Assembly (NCBI RefSeq): GCF_900113115.1
Contig: NZ_FOOF01000006.1
Location: 124,001 to 188,000, forward strand
Source: Duganella sp. CF458
Lineage (GTDB): Bacteria; Pseudomonadota; Gammaproteobacteria; Burkholderiales; Burkholderiaceae_D
DNA: 64,000 bases
Direction: 5' to 3'
This document shows positions 1 through 8,934 of the stretch, one piece after another (position 1 is the stretch's first letter; the number at the start of each line of letters is the position of its first letter). Both the position numbers and the translations under genes were made by a program. Below the pieces are notes generated by a model. That model saw nothing but the letters and a program-made list of their open reading frames with translations. It ran no database searches and was not told the DNA's origin.

Positions 1-1
1 G

Positions 2-865
2 CTGCTGGAAGACCTGTTCCGTTTCAACGCGCTGCGCGGCGAATTCGGGCCGGGCGACCCGGAGCGCCAGGTCCGGGAGCGCATCGACCTGGCGCGCCAG
101 TTCGTGCCGCACCGCTTCCGCCGCACGCGCGCCGATGGCACGGTGCTGCAGGTGACCGGGCGCCCCATGAGCGATGAGCGGGGCCGGGTGATGGGCTTCG
201 TCACGATTTACGAAGACGTCACCACCGAGGCGCGCCAGCAGCAGGAGCTGGAGCAGGCGCACCGCAAGCTGCTGTCGGCATACCAGGACTTGCGGCGCGT
301 CCAGCTGGACAACAGCGCGCTGGAAAAGGACCGCTCCAAGTACTACCAGCTGGCGGTGCGCGACGCGGTGACCGGCCTGTACACGCGCCACTACATGGAG
401 GATGCCGCCGCCCGCCTGCTGCAGCAGCATGAGCGCGACCCGGCCGAGCGGGTCGGCTTGCTGGTGTTCGACGTCGACCGCTTCAAGCAAATCAATGATA
501 ACCATGGCCACCTGGCGGGCGACCTGGTCTTGCAGCGCATCGGCGGCTTGTTGAACAGCCATACGCGCCGCATCGACATCGCGGTGCGCCATGGCGGCGA
601 CGAATTCGCCGTGTTCCTGCCCAAGCTCGACCTCCAGCATAGCCTGCAATTTGCCGAGCGGGTGCACAGCGAAGTGCGCAGCATGCGCTTCGAGGGGGCG
701 CTGTCGGCCATGGAAATATCGATCAGCGCCGGCGTGGCCGAGCACCAGCCGGGCGAAACGCTGGGCGAGTTGCTGCAGCGCGCCGATGCCGCCCTGTATG
801 CCGCCAAACGGGCCGGGCGCGACCGGGTTTGCAGCTTTCCCGCCCAAGCGGAAAAAAAACTTTAG
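2..865 (+). CDS. Sensory diguanylate cyclase (PAS-GGDEF), 5' end outside window
   Basis: The open frame enters from the left edge, so the N-terminus is missing and 287 residues are visible. The first ~75 residues look like the end of a PAS fold (the stretch TRADGTVLQV and a PAC-like 'GFVTIYEDVT'). A short coiled coil follows, then a complete GGDEF domain with the intact signature HGGDEF near nt 595. An RxxD inhibitory I-site (RRID) lies exactly five residues before GGDEF, so product inhibition by c-di-GMP is expected. The protein should make c-di-GMP from two GTP. It sits about 4.5 kb before flhDC, but no operon link is visible. The PAS ligand cannot be inferred. Confidence 0.9.
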   Translation: MLEDLFRFNALRGEFGPGDPERQVRERIDLARQFVPHRFRRTRADGTVLQVTGRPMSDERGRVMGFVTIYEDVTTEARQQQELEQAHRKLLSAYQDLRRVQLDNSALEKDRSKYYQLAVRDAVTGLYTRHYMEDAAARLLQQHERDPAERVGLLVFDVDRFKQINDNHGHLAGDLVLQRIGGLLNSHTRRIDIAVRHGGDEFAVFLPKLDLQHSLQFAERVHSEVRSMRFEGALSAMEISISAGVAEHQPGETLGELLQRADAALYAAKRAGRDRVCSFPAQAEKKL

Positions 866-956
866 CCCGGCTGTCACAAACCGGCAGGCTGCTCCGTCTA
901 ATGGTTAGCAAGGCCGTACAGTGCGGACTTTACCCTCAGACCGAAAGGATTTTTTC

Positions 957-1400
957 ATGAGCACCCTGCGTTACAACTACTTCCAGCTGTCCCAGAAATC
1001 GTTCCAGAACCTGCTGGCGCTGTCGAATGGCCTGAACCGCGAACTGCTGGGCAAGAAACTGGTGGACCTGGTCTTGCTGCGGGTCTCGCAGATCAACGGT
1101 TGCGGCTTTTGCATCGACATGCATTACCAGGATTTGCTGAAGATGGATGTCGATCCGCGCCATGTGAACGCGGTGGCCGGCTGGCGCGAGGCGCCATTCT
1201 TCAGCGAGCGCGAACGCGCCGCGCTGGAATGGTCGGAGTTGATCAATGCGATTCCAGTCCGCGATCCCGACGACGCAGCGTTCGGCCGTGTCAAGGAGCA
1301 TTTCTCCGACGAAGAGATCGCGGAACTGGGTTTCGTGGTTGCGGTCATCCGTTCCTGGAACATGCTGAACGTCGCGTCGCGCAACCCGATCCCTCGCTAA
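957..1400 (+). CDS. Carboxymuconolactone decarboxylase / AhpD-family protein
   Basis: This 147-aa protein has the AhpD-like redox motif CGFCIDMH (CxxCxxxH) near residue 45, as in alkylhydroperoxidase-type members of the CMD superfamily. It probably acts in the cytoplasm as a peroxidase or thiol-disulfide protein. I chose ATG 957 because AAAGGA lies seven bases upstream; an in-frame start further upstream lacks a ribosome binding site. It converges with the next gene and the two stop codons overlap by four bases. The family is clear, but the physiological substrate is not. Confidence 0.88.
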   Translation: MSTLRYNYFQLSQKSFQNLLALSNGLNRELLGKKLVDLVLLRVSQINGCGFCIDMHYQDLLKMDVDPRHVNAVAGWREAPFFSERERAALEWSELINAIPVRDPDDAAFGRVKEHFSDEEIAELGFVVAVIRSWNMLNVASRNPIPR

Positions 1401-1987
1401 TTCTCCCGCTTGCGCAGGAATAGCAAGGGTAGGCCGGCCAGCAGCATCAGGATCTGTGCCGGCTCGGGAATCGGCGCCGCCAGGAAACCGCGGATTTCAC
1501 CACTCGGGTAGACGCTCGAGTGGATATTGAAGTACGCGGCGCCGGCATTGAGCCCGGCCATCAGCGCGGCTTCGGCGCCGGCCGTGGTACCGCCGTGATT
1601 GGCCAGGAAGCTGGGGTTCCAGAACGATGCCTGCGACGTATCGAAGAACGAGGCGTAACTGCCGCTGGTTTCATTGGCCGGGAAGCCGGTAAACGTTGGC
1701 AGCATGGTCGCGACACCGGCATTGCCGTCGCCCGGCACGGCGGTGCAGCAATGGATGTGGGCAGCCCCGCTCAAGCCTTCCAGGTCGGTAAAGCTGGCTG
1801 CAATGGTCATGTAGTGGTTGTCGATATCGAACAGCACGGTCACATCGCCCGTGGCTGCCGACCCGTTGGGCGGCGCTTCCGCAGCACCGCTGAGTGCGGC
1901 GTTGAAGACCTGTGGATCCGCTTGCGCGGCGCCGCAGGCGGCAAGCAGGGCCAGCGTTGCCAAGCCCTTTTTCAGCTGAGTTCCCAT
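1397..1987 (-). CDS. CHRD domain protein with PEP-CTERM sorting signal
   Basis: This 196-aa exported protein starts with a signal peptide (residues ~5-24, ending AAQA). A CHRD domain follows, with an AHIHCCTA segment and a C-terminal half containing 'SGEIRGFL', both typical of the family. The last ~24 residues form a PEP-CTERM tail: IPEP, a hydrophobic helix, then RKREN. That tail is the substrate signal for exosortase/archaeosortase-type sorting, so the protein is likely anchored and then released at the envelope. The start at 1987 is set by GAGGAG seven to eight bases upstream; an ATG at 2002 overlaps this ribosome binding site and is unlikely. No exosortase gene lies in the window. Confidence 0.88.
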   Translation of the reverse strand: MGTQLKKGLATLALLAACGAAQADPQVFNAALSGAAEAPPNGSAATGDVTVLFDIDNHYMTIAASFTDLEGLSGAAHIHCCTAVPGDGNAGVATMLPTFTGFPANETSGSYASFFDTSQASFWNPSFLANHGGTTAGAEAALMAGLNAGAAYFNIHSSVYPSGEIRGFLAAPIPEPAQILMLLAGLPLLFLRKREN

Positions 1988-2061
1988 TCGGTGGCTCCTC
2001 AATGTTCGCGAGCCCGCGATAACGGTTCCCCCCGTGTAGCAACAAGCAGGCGCGCAGTACA

Positions 2062-2088
2062 GCGCGCTTATTGTCGCTTCAAGCGCGC
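2062..2088 (-). terminator. Hairpin after the kynU-kynA-RNase T2 operon
   Basis: Inverted repeat GCGCGCTT / AAGCGCGC (eight base pairs, 11-base loop) about 22 bases after the RNase T2 stop codon. There is no clear T-run, so it is a candidate terminator or mRNA-end stabiliser. Confidence 0.4.
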
Positions 2089-2110
2089 CTGGCGCGGCGC
2101 ACGAATGCGC

Positions 2111-2758
2111 TCATCGGACGTTCTTCATGAGGAAGTTCGCTTGGCCGCAGCTCTTCTGCGAATAGGCGATGGCCTCCTGCGAACAACTGCGCGATTTGCC
2201 GTCCTTGCTGAAGCAGACGCGCGCCTCGCGCAGGAAACGGCCGCCGGCCCCGCACACCGGCAGCACCGAGTCGCGCGCCAGCCATGGATTGGCCTTGTGG
2301 AATTCAGCCTCGAACTGGCCGGGCGAGACGCGCACCGGCTGTTGCGGGCGCGCGAAGGCGGCCGGAATCTTCAGGCTGTCGCGCAGCCTGGCGCTCAGCG
2401 CCAGGTAATCTTGCGGTGCCAGGCCGGAGCAGCTGCCGTGCTTGTTCCACTCATGGAACAGCAGTTTGGGCGAAGGGTAGAGCGTTTCGTACTGGTCGCG
2501 CAGGCTGTTCGATATCCTGACGCGGCCGCAGCTTGCGGGATAGCCGCGCTCGAACTGCGGCCACAGGCCGTGCAGCACGAAGCCCAGCTGGCGGCCGCTG
2601 GCGCACTGCACCGGGTCGCCGCCGCCGCGGCCGGCGCAGTATTCCGGCGACCAGGACAGCGACATCACGTAATAATCGAAAACACCGGGGCGGTCGTCGC
2701 GTGCCATTGCCGGCAGCGCGCAGGCCGCAGCCAGCAAGGCGGCGAACAAGCGTTTCAC
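2111..2758 (-). CDS. Secreted ribonuclease T2 family protein
   Basis: This 215-aa protein has a signal peptide (MKRLFAALL..., cleavage after AMA near residue 19) and both catalytic signatures of RNase T2. CAS I is HGLWP, and CAS II is [10 protein letters not shown] with the catalytic His and Glu. It should cleave RNA through 2',3'-cyclic phosphates in the periplasm or outside the cell. The start is GTG 2758, which overlaps the TGA of kynA as GTGA, so translation is probably coupled to kynA. A tryptophan-catabolic operon is an odd place for this enzyme. Confidence 0.9.
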   Translation of the reverse strand: MKRLFAALLAAACALPAMARDDRPGVFDYYVMSLSWSPEYCAGRGGGDPVQCASGRQLGFVLHGLWPQFERGYPASCGRVRISNSLRDQYETLYPSPKLLFHEWNKHGSCSGLAPQDYLALSARLRDSLKIPAAFARPQQPVRVSPGQFEAEFHKANPWLARDSVLPVCGAGGRFLREARVCFSKDGKSRSCSQEAIAYSQKSCGQANFLMKNVR

Positions 2759-3594
2759 AAAGCGGTCCTTAAAGCGAACAATTCCGGGAACAGTACCACA
2801 TCCAGCATCTTCCGGAGATAGGAAACACCGGCGGTGCCGCCGGTGCCGGTCTTGAAGCCGATCACGCGTTCCACCGTGGTGACGTGGCGGAAGCGCCAGA
2901 AGCGGAAAGCGGTCTCCATGTCCACCAGCTTTTCCGCCAGCTCGTACAGCGCCCAGTAGCGCGTGGTGTCGCGGTACACTTCCAGCCAGGCATCCTTGAC
3001 CGACTCGTTGGCCACGGTGGCCCGGGTCCAGTCGCCGTCCAGCCGCTCGGGATCGATGTGCAGGCCGTTGCGCGCCAGCAGGCGGATCGCTTCGTCGTAC
3101 AGCGACGGCGCATGCAGCGCCGCGTCGAGCAGGGCATGCGCTTGCGGCGCCTGCTGGTGCACTGAGAGCATATTGGCGTTCTTGTTGCCGAGGATGAATT
3201 CGATCTCGCGGTACTGGTGCGACTGGAAGCCGGACGACGATGCCAGGTAAGGGCGGATCGCCGTGTATTCGGGCGGCGTCATGGTCGCCAGCACATCCCA
3301 GGCGTGCACCAGCTGGTCCATGATGCGCGCCACGCGGGCCAGCATCTTGAAGGCCGGCGGCAGGTCGTCGCGGCGCAGGTGGTCGAGCACCGCGTGCAGC
3401 TCGTGCAGCATGAGCTTCATCCACAATTCGCTGGTCTGGTGCTGCACGATGAACAGCATCTCGTTATGGTTGGGCGACAGCGGGTGCTGCGCGCTCAGGA
3501 TCTTTTCCAGGCCCAGGTAGTCGCCATAGCTCATGGACTTGGAGAAGTCCATCTGCGCCCCGTGCCAGGCGGCGTCTTTCTTGTCTTCGGTCAT
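2755..3594 (-). CDS. kynA: Tryptophan 2,3-dioxygenase
   Basis: This 279-aa cytoplasmic haem enzyme opens the indole ring of L-tryptophan to give N-formylkynurenine. The conserved [10 protein letters not shown] segment (His52, distal-pocket type) and [14 protein letters not shown] (haem-ligand region) are present, followed by the GTGGTAG loop that closes over the substrate. Its length matches bacterial TDO. It starts eight bases after the kynU stop and its own stop overlaps the RNase T2 start, so kynU-kynA-RNase T2 form one minus-strand operon. No formamidase gene (kynB) is present here; it must be elsewhere or replaced. Confidence 0.97.
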   Translation of the reverse strand: MTEDKKDAAWHGAQMDFSKSMSYGDYLGLEKILSAQHPLSPNHNEMLFIVQHQTSELWMKLMLHELHAVLDHLRRDDLPPAFKMLARVARIMDQLVHAWDVLATMTPPEYTAIRPYLASSSGFQSHQYREIEFILGNKNANMLSVHQQAPQAHALLDAALHAPSLYDEAIRLLARNGLHIDPERLDGDWTRATVANESVKDAWLEVYRDTTRYWALYELAEKLVDMETAFRFWRFRHVTTVERVIGFKTGTGGTAGVSYLRKMLDVVLFPELFALRTAL

Positions 3595-3602
3595 AGCGTG
3601 TC

Positions 3603-4841
3603 TCAGGTTACAGCGCCGCGGGCGGCAGTGATGTCGTAGGCTTTGTCGTCCAGGATCTGCTTCAGGATTTCCACCGCATCCCAGACGTCGGCGAAGCTGG
3701 TGTACAGCGGCGTGAAGCCGAAGCGCATGATTTCCGGTTCGCGGTAATCGCCGATCACGCCGCGCGCGATCAGGGCTTGCATCACGGCGTAGCCATGCGG
3801 GTGGGTGAAGCTGACCTGCGAGCCGCGGCGCGCGTGGTCGCGCGGCGTGACCAGGCCCAATGGGTGGTTGGCACAGCGTTGTTCCACCAGGGCGATGAAC
3901 AGGTCGGTCAGGGCCAGCGACTTGGCGCGCACGGCATCCATGCCGGTTTGCGCGAACACGTCCAGGCCGCACTCCACCATCGCCAGCGAGGTGACAGGCT
4001 GGGTGCCGCACAGTGCGCGGCCGATGCCCTTGGCCGGCGCGAAGTCGGGCGTCATGGCGAACGGGTTGGCGTGGCCCCACCAGCCCGACAGCGGGTGGCT
4101 GAACTTGTCCTGGTTGCGCTCGGGGACCCAGATGAAGGCCGGCGAACCCGGGCCGCCGTTCAGGTATTTATAGGTGCAGCCGACCGCGAAGTCGGCGCCG
4201 TCGGCGTGCAGCGCGAGCGGCACGGCGCCGACCGAGTGGCACAGGTCCCATACCACCAGCGCGCCGTGCTGGTGGGCCAGGGCGCTGCTGGCGGCCATGT
4301 CGTGCTGGTAGCCGGTGCGGTAGTTCACGTGGGTCAGCATGAGCACGGCGACGTCGGCGGTGACGGCGGCGGGCAACTGGTCCGGGCTGTCGACCAGTCG
4401 TACTTCATAGCCGCGGTCGAGCCAGGAGGCCAGGCCCTGCGCCATGTAGATATCGGTCGGGAAGTTCGAACGCTCGGTGACGATCACCTTGCGGCCGCTG
4501 TGCGCCTGGGCGTGCAGGGCGGCGGCCAGGGCTTTGAACAGGTTGATCGAAGTGGTGTCGGTGACCACCACTTCGCCCGCCTTGGCGCCGAGCAGCGGGG
4601 CAAGCTTGTCGCCCAGGCGTTTCGGCATCTCGAACCAGCCGGCGCTGTTCCAGCTGGTGATCAGGTCCTTGCCCCATTCCCTGGCGATCACCTCGGTGGC
4701 GCGGGTCAGGGCGGCTTTGGGGCGGGCGCCCAGGGAGTTGCCATCCAGATAAATAACTCCGGCAGGCAGGTCGAACTGCTCGCGCAGGGGCGCCAGGGTG
4801 TCCGCGGCGTCGCGGGCCAGGCAGTCGGAACGGGAAATCAT
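3603..4841 (-). CDS. kynU: Kynureninase
   Basis: This 412-aa PLP enzyme hydrolyses kynurenine to anthranilate and alanine. The PLP lysine is Lys225 in the [15 protein letters not shown] signature, and the cofactor Asp lies in the preceding WDLCHS stretch. ATG 4841 was chosen because AAGGAAAA lies just upstream and the protein then starts at the usual family position. Longer in-frame extensions run into AT-rich intergenic DNA. It is the first gene of the kyn operon. A TACAAT hexamer on the minus strand near 4875-4880 could be its -10 box, but no good -35 is visible. Confidence 0.96.
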   Translation of the reverse strand: MISRSDCLARDAADTLAPLREQFDLPAGVIYLDGNSLGARPKAALTRATEVIAREWGKDLITSWNSAGWFEMPKRLGDKLAPLLGAKAGEVVVTDTTSINLFKALAAALHAQAHSGRKVIVTERSNFPTDIYMAQGLASWLDRGYEVRLVDSPDQLPAAVTADVAVLMLTHVNYRTGYQHDMAASSALAHQHGALVVWDLCHSVGAVPLALHADGADFAVGCTYKYLNGGPGSPAFIWVPERNQDKFSHPLSGWWGHANPFAMTPDFAPAKGIGRALCGTQPVTSLAMVECGLDVFAQTGMDAVRAKSLALTDLFIALVEQRCANHPLGLVTPRDHARRGSQVSFTHPHGYAVMQALIARGVIGDYREPEIMRFGFTPLYTSFADVWDAVEILKQILDDKAYDITAARGAVT

Positions 4842-4976
4842 GCGGCGTTTTCCTTGAGACTTAAACAAAGTGAGATTGTAGCAACTTTGGGCCTGACACT
4901 GGTTTACCGGTTTTTCACCATAAGTCATTGATTTATAAAGCACCTGAAAATTTTCAAAAATTTTTTCAAAAAACCC

Positions 4977-5003
4977 TAAAGTTCCCCGGCCGCTTGCCGT
5001 TAC
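4977..5003 (+). promoter_or_regulatory. Sigma-28 (FliA)-type promoter, upstream copy
   Basis: -35 TAAAGTTC (4977-4984), an exact 11-base spacer, -10 GCCGTTAC (4996-5003). The established FliA consensus is TAAAGTTT-N11-GCCGATAA, so 14 of 16 positions match. It points toward flhD, about 385 bases downstream. Confidence 0.75.
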
Positions 5004-5086
5004 CGTTTTTAGAAACCCGGTAAAAGGCTTGCTGTTCGGCATTTTGGAATGGGTGAAAAAATCTTAAAATTTTTTGCTCTAGACCC

Positions 5087-5113
5087 TAAAGTTCTCCAAA
5101 ACCCTGCCGTTAC
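5087..5113 (+). promoter_or_regulatory. Sigma-28 (FliA)-type promoter, downstream copy
   Basis: -35 TAAAGTTC (5087-5094), 11-base spacer, -10 GCCGTTAC (5106-5113), with the same hexamers as the copy 110 bases upstream. Both are preceded by an AT-rich block and ACCC, which suggests a duplicated module. It points toward flhD, about 275 bases away. Confidence 0.75.
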
Positions 5114-5345
5114 CAGTTCAGATGTCGCAAAAAAGCATCTCGGCGATATCGTTTTTTACCCTCGGCTCCTGCGTTTTTAGCGCAACCGAACGCCCCGCAA
5201 ACCCGCGCCAATGCTGGCGTTGCCCCTCTATGGGCAGTCCTCTGTAGGATAAACTCCTACGGGGTCACCTCGTCTATCCCGACCCAAAATACAGCGTGCG
5301 GCCTCTATGCGCTTTGTCGCGTCTCCAGCAGAATGTATCTCACCA

Positions 5346-5364
5346 GCAACGAAAATTCCGTTGC
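5346..5364 (+). promoter_or_regulatory. Hairpin in the flhD leader
   Basis: Inverted repeat GCAACG-N7-CGTTGC ending about 15 bases before the flhD ribosome binding site. It could tune flhD translation; no function is shown by sequence alone. Confidence 0.3.
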
Positions 5365-5389
5365 AAGCTGAAACTGACTGGAGATGGAC

Positions 5390-5707
5390 ATGACCGCAAA
5401 CGACATGATGGCTGAAATCCGCGATGCGAACCTGAGCTACCTGATGCTGGCGCAGCAGATGATTCGCGCCGACAAAGTCACCGCGATCTTCCGCCTCGGC
5501 ATTTCCGCCGACATCGCCGAGCTGATCGAAGGCATGAGCAATGCCCAGATCCTGAAGCTGGCAGGCGGCAATATGATGCTGGCCCGTTTCCGCTTCGACG
5601 ACAGCGCCATCCTCGGCATGCTGACCAACTACAATAAGGACCGTTCCCTGGCCCAGTCCCACGCCGCCATCCTGATGGCTGGCCAGGCTGTTGAAGAAAT
5701 CGCCTAA
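5390..5707 (+). CDS. flhD: Flagellar transcriptional regulator FlhD
   Basis: This 105-aa subunit of the FlhD4C2 master activator turns on class II flagellar promoters. The core '[14 protein letters not shown]' and 'IFRLGIS' match the FlhD family. I start it at ATG 5390 rather than 5384: GGAG at 5380-5383 is then six bases away, and the N-terminus aligns in length with E. coli FlhD. The protein has no cysteine, so the inter-subunit disulfide described for E. coli FlhD cannot form. It is followed by flhC after ten bases. Confidence 0.96.
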   Translation: MTANDMMAEIRDANLSYLMLAQQMIRADKVTAIFRLGISADIAELIEGMSNAQILKLAGGNMMLARFRFDDSAILGMLTNYNKDRSLAQSHAAILMAGQAVEEIA

Positions 5708-5717
5708 GGAGCGCGCC

Positions 5718-6266
5718 ATGAGCAAGAAGAGTGTGGTGACCGAAGCGCAGGAAATCCAGCTGGCCATCGAGCTGATCAACCTGGGCGCCCGCCTGCAATT
5801 GCTGGAGACCGAAGTGTCGCTGTCGCGCGAACGCCTGCTGAAACTGTACAAGGAGCTGAAGGGCGTGTCGCCGCCGAAAGGCATGCTGCCGTTCTCGACC
5901 GACTGGTTCCTGACCTGGCAGCCGAACATCCACGCCTCGCTGTTCATGAACATCCATAATTTCCTGGTCGAGCACGCCGGCGCCAGCGGCATCCACGCCG
6001 TGATGAAGGCTTACCAGCTCTACCTGGAACAAATGCCGCCCGCCGCCGGCGAAGAAGCGCTGCTCTCGCTGACCCGCGCCTGGACCCTGGTCAAGTTCGC
6101 AGGCAGCAATATGCTGCAGCTCAAGCCTTGCACTTGCTGCAAGGGCAAGTTCGTCGTCGACGCCATGGACTTGAACCGCGACTACAAGTGCGGCCTGTGC
6201 CATATGCCTTCGCGTGCCGGCAAGACCCGCAAGGCCAAGGATGCCGCTGAAGCGGTCGCTGCTTAA
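5718..6266 (+). CDS. flhC: Flagellar transcriptional regulator FlhC
   Basis: This 182-aa DNA-binding partner of FlhD carries four zinc-binding cysteines at about residues 138, 141, 158 and 161 (CTCC and CGLC), matching the E. coli set at 137/140/157/160. AAGGAG at 5706-5711 sets the start at 5718; an ATG 27 bases earlier has no site. The last 26 bases overlap the start of the methyltransferase gene, so the two are probably translated together. With FlhD it should bind class II flagellar promoters, most of which lie outside this window. Confidence 0.96.
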   Translation: MSKKSVVTEAQEIQLAIELINLGARLQLLETEVSLSRERLLKLYKELKGVSPPKGMLPFSTDWFLTWQPNIHASLFMNIHNFLVEHAGASGIHAVMKAYQLYLEQMPPAAGEEALLSLTRAWTLVKFAGSNMLQLKPCTCCKGKFVVDAMDLNRDYKCGLCHMPSRAGKTRKAKDAAEAVAA

Positions 6267-7008
6267 AACCCCCGCCTTCCAGGCGCTGCTGGTCCAGGCC
6301 GGCGCGCTTCTGCCATGCGCCGCGCTGGCCGTTGCGCTTGAAGCGCTCGGCCATGGCCTGACGCTGTTGCAGGCCGCGCTGCTGCAAGGCGCGCTGGCGG
6401 CCGGCATCGGCTGGAAGCTTGGCCTGGCGCGCTGGTGGCTGCCGATCCAGCTGCTGTTCCCTATCGCGCTGCTGGCCGGACTGGCGCTGCGACTGCCGCC
6501 ATGGCTGGCCGCCGCTGCCTTCCTGCTCTTGCTGGGCTGGTACTGGTCCACCTACCGCACGCAAGTACCTTACTACCCGTCGCATCGCGCCGTGTGGCGC
6601 GCCGTGCTGGCCGAGCTGCCGCAGGGCAGGGCCTTGCGCATGATCGATATCGGCAGCGGCCTCGGTGGCTTCACCTTGCACATGGCTTCTGCGCGGCCCG
6701 AATGGGATGTTGCAGGAATTGAACTGGCGCCGCTGCCTTGGCTGGTGTCGCGCTTGCGCGCCGCGTTGTCCGGCAGCCGCGCGCGTTTCATGCGTGGCGA
6801 CTATGAGCAGTTAAATTTTGCAGAATATGACCTGGTGTTTGCTTACCTGTCGCCGGCCGCCATGCCGGCCTTGTGGAGCAAGGCCCAGCGCGAGATGCGG
6901 GCCGGCAGTTTTCTTGCCAGTTATGAATTCGAAATTCCAGCGGGCGGCGGCATCAAGACCATTCGCACCACAGAGGGCGGTCCACTCCTTTATATAAGAG
7001 CATTTTAA
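6241..7008 (+). CDS. Membrane-anchored class I SAM methyltransferase
   Basis: This 255-aa protein has three to four hydrophobic helices in residues ~5-100 (Leu/Ala-rich). A soluble Rossmann-type methyltransferase domain follows, with motif [13 protein letters not shown] near residue 140. An acidic motif II position (GIELAP) and '[10 protein letters not shown]' as motif IV are also visible. It overlaps flhC by 26 bases and precedes motA, so it is embedded in the motility operon. The substrate is unknown; nothing resembles the flagellin lysine methylase FliB. The domain call is firm, but any role in motility is inference from position. Confidence 0.75.
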   Translation: MPLKRSLLKTPAFQALLVQAGALLPCAALAVALEALGHGLTLLQAALLQGALAAGIGWKLGLARWWLPIQLLFPIALLAGLALRLPPWLAAAAFLLLLGWYWSTYRTQVPYYPSHRAVWRAVLAELPQGRALRMIDIGSGLGGFTLHMASARPEWDVAGIELAPLPWLVSRLRAALSGSRARFMRGDYEQLNFAEYDLVFAYLSPAAMPALWSKAQREMRAGSFLASYEFEIPAGGGIKTIRTTEGGPLLYIRAF

Positions 7009-7051
7009 GGCCTGTTTTCCTTGCCGCAGAGGCGTCTTCACGTTATTGTAG

Positions 7052-7064
7052 TTCCACTGTGGAA
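7052..7064 (+). promoter_or_regulatory. Operator-like palindrome before motA
   Basis: Perfect inverted repeat TTCCAC-T-GTGGAA about 40 bases before the motA start, followed by AT-rich ATATTATTG. It could be an operator in a motA promoter; the binding protein is unknown. Confidence 0.25.
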
Positions 7065-7103
7065 TATTATTGCTTTTAACTAGCTATCGGGGAGTCTGCG
7101 CGC

Positions 7104-7964
7104 TTGTTAGTCATCATCGGATACATCGTCGTTGTCGCCTCCGTTTTCGGCGGCTTTGCGCTCAGTGGCGGCCACCTGGCTTCCCTGTTCCAGCCGCTTG
7201 AACTGCTGATGATCGGCGGTGCGGCGGCAGGCGCTTTCTTTGTTGGCAACAATGGCAAGTCCATCAAGGCGACGCTGGGTGCGATCCCCGGCCTGTTCAA
7301 GGGTTCGCGCTATACCAAGGACCTGTACATGGAACTGATGTCGCTCCTGTTCGATGTGTTGTCCAAGGTGCGCAAGGAAGGCCTGATGTCGATCGAAGGC
7401 GATATCGACAAGCCGGAAGACAGCCCGCTGTTCAGCAAATACCCGTCGGTGCTGGAAGACCATCACATCATCGAGTTCATGACCGATTACCTGCGCCTGA
7501 TGGTGTCGGGGAATATGGATGCCTTCCAGATCGAGAACCTGATGGACAACGAGATCGACACCCACCACCAGGAAGGCCATGTGCCGGCGCATTGCATCGC
7601 CAAGCTGGGCGACGGCCTGCCGGCCTTCGGGATCGTGGCGGCGGTGATGGGGGTGGTGCACACCATGGAGTCGGTGGGCATTCCGCCATCCGAGCTGGGC
7701 ATCCTGATCGCCAAAGCGCTGGTCGGCACCTTCCTCGGCATCTTGCTGGCATACGGTTTCGTCGGCCCGCTGGCCAGCCTGCTGGAGCAGAAGCTGGAAG
7801 AGTCGACCAAGATGTACCAGTGCGTGAAAGTGACGCTGCTGGCCAGCCTGAATGGTTATGCCCCGGCACTGGCCGTGGAATTTGGCCGCAAGGTACTGTA
7901 CTCTACCGAGCGCCCCAGCTTCTCCGAGCTGGAAGAACATATCAAGAAATCGAAGTCGAAGTAA
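7104..7964 (+). CDS. motA: Flagellar motor stator protein MotA
   Basis: This 286-aa inner-membrane protein has four transmembrane helices and a large cytoplasmic loop, and forms the proton-driven stator with MotB. The N-terminus VIIGYIVVVASVFGGF and the helix 3-4 region 'GDGLPAFGIVAAVMGVVHTM' are typical. The start codon is TTG 7104, placed nine bases after GGGGAG; no ATG fits the conserved N-terminus. It forms a pair with motB 18 bases downstream. Confidence 0.95.
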   Translation: MLVIIGYIVVVASVFGGFALSGGHLASLFQPLELLMIGGAAAGAFFVGNNGKSIKATLGAIPGLFKGSRYTKDLYMELMSLLFDVLSKVRKEGLMSIEGDIDKPEDSPLFSKYPSVLEDHHIIEFMTDYLRLMVSGNMDAFQIENLMDNEIDTHHQEGHVPAHCIAKLGDGLPAFGIVAAVMGVVHTMESVGIPPSELGILIAKALVGTFLGILLAYGFVGPLASLLEQKLEESTKMYQCVKVTLLASLNGYAPALAVEFGRKVLYSTERPSFSELEEHIKKSKSK

Positions 7965-7982
7965 TGGAAGCGAGGACCTGCC

Positions 7983-8927
7983 ATGGCTGAAGAAGGCCTG
8001 CGGCCGATTGTCGTCAAGAAGATCAAGAAAGGCGGGGGCGGCCATCACGGCGGCGCCTGGAAGATCGCTTACGCCGACTTCGTGACGGCGATGATGGCGT
8101 TCTTCCTGCTGATGTGGCTGCTCGGTTCGACGACCAAGGGCGACCTGAACGGTATTTCCGAATACTTCAAGACGCCGCTGAAAGTGGCCATGCAAGGCGG
8201 CTCCGGCAGCGGCGACAGTTCCTCGGTGATCCAGGGCGGTGGTTCCGATTTGTCGCGCCGTACCGGCCAGGTCAAGATGACGGACGATCCGGCCCAGAAC
8301 AAGAGCTATAACCTCGATGCGGCCAAGAAGGCGCTCGAGGCGGAAGAGAAGTCGCGCCTGCAAGCCTTGCGCGCCCGGATCGAAATGACCATCGATACCA
8401 ATGCCGAACTCAAGAAGTTCAAGGAGCAGTTGTTGCTGGACTTTACCAGCGAAGGCTTGCGCATCCAGATCGTCGACTTGCAAAACCGCCCCATGTTCAA
8501 TGCCGGCAAGGCCGAATTGCAACCGTATGCGGGCGAAATCCTGGAAGCCATTGCGCCGGCCCTGAACGACGTACCGAACAAGATCGGCCTGTCCGGCCAC
8601 ACCGACTCCACGCCGTATTTCACCGAAACGGGGTACAGTAACTGGGAACTGTCGGCCGATCGTGCCAATGCATCGCGCCGCGCGCTGCTGCATGGCGGGC
8701 TGGCCGACAATAAGATCCTGCGCGTGGTGGGCCTGGCCAGCGCCGCCCACCTGGACCGCGCGGATCCTTTCAACCCGATCAATCGCCGCATCAGCATCAT
8801 TGTGATGAACAAGCGGACCGAGGAGAATGTGCTGCGTGACGGCGGCAAATTGCAGGTGGGCCTCGATACGGAAGCTACGCAAGCCGCGGCGGCAGCGGCA
8901 CCGGCCGCGCCGGCAGGGAAGAAATAG
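7983..8927 (+). CDS. motB: Flagellar motor stator protein MotB
   Basis: This 314-aa protein has a short cytoplasmic basic stretch and one transmembrane helix (~28-50) with the proton-carrying aspartate Asp32 (AYADFVTAMMAF), as in E. coli. A plug/linker follows, then a C-terminal OmpA-like peptidoglycan-binding domain ('LSGHTDSTPY', 'NRRISIIV'). It anchors MotA to the cell wall. The C-terminus is Ala/Pro-rich. The start has good context after motA. Confidence 0.96.
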   Translation: MAEEGLRPIVVKKIKKGGGGHHGGAWKIAYADFVTAMMAFFLLMWLLGSTTKGDLNGISEYFKTPLKVAMQGGSGSGDSSSVIQGGGSDLSRRTGQVKMTDDPAQNKSYNLDAAKKALEAEEKSRLQALRARIEMTIDTNAELKKFKEQLLLDFTSEGLRIQIVDLQNRPMFNAGKAELQPYAGEILEAIAPALNDVPNKIGLSGHTDSTPYFTETGYSNWELSADRANASRRALLHGGLADNKILRVVGLASAAHLDRADPFNPINRRISIIVMNKRTEENVLRDGGKLQVGLDTEATQAAAAAAPAAPAGKK

Positions 8928-8934
8928 GGACTTT

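Larger units (their letters stand above)
4842..5389. other. Long divergent intergenic region between kynU and flhDC
   Basis: 548 bases without a credible gene. It is far more AT-rich than its surroundings on the left and contains a perfect 12-base palindrome TGAAAATTTTCA (4945-4956). Two copies of a promoter module, each an AT-rich block followed by ACCCTAAAGTTC, lie 110 bases apart and are listed separately. The right part is a long untranslated leader for flhD with small hairpins. Confidence 0.7.

Noticed and set aside
4842..4960. A defined sigma-70 promoter for kynU
   Set aside because: A TACAAT hexamer is present on the minus strand but no acceptable -35 at the right spacing, so it is not listed as a feature.
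5122..5247. 41-codon frame starting just after the downstream sigma-28 site
   Set aside because: It would be almost leaderless, has no ribosome binding site, and its product shows no signal or family; the region is better explained as a flhD leader.
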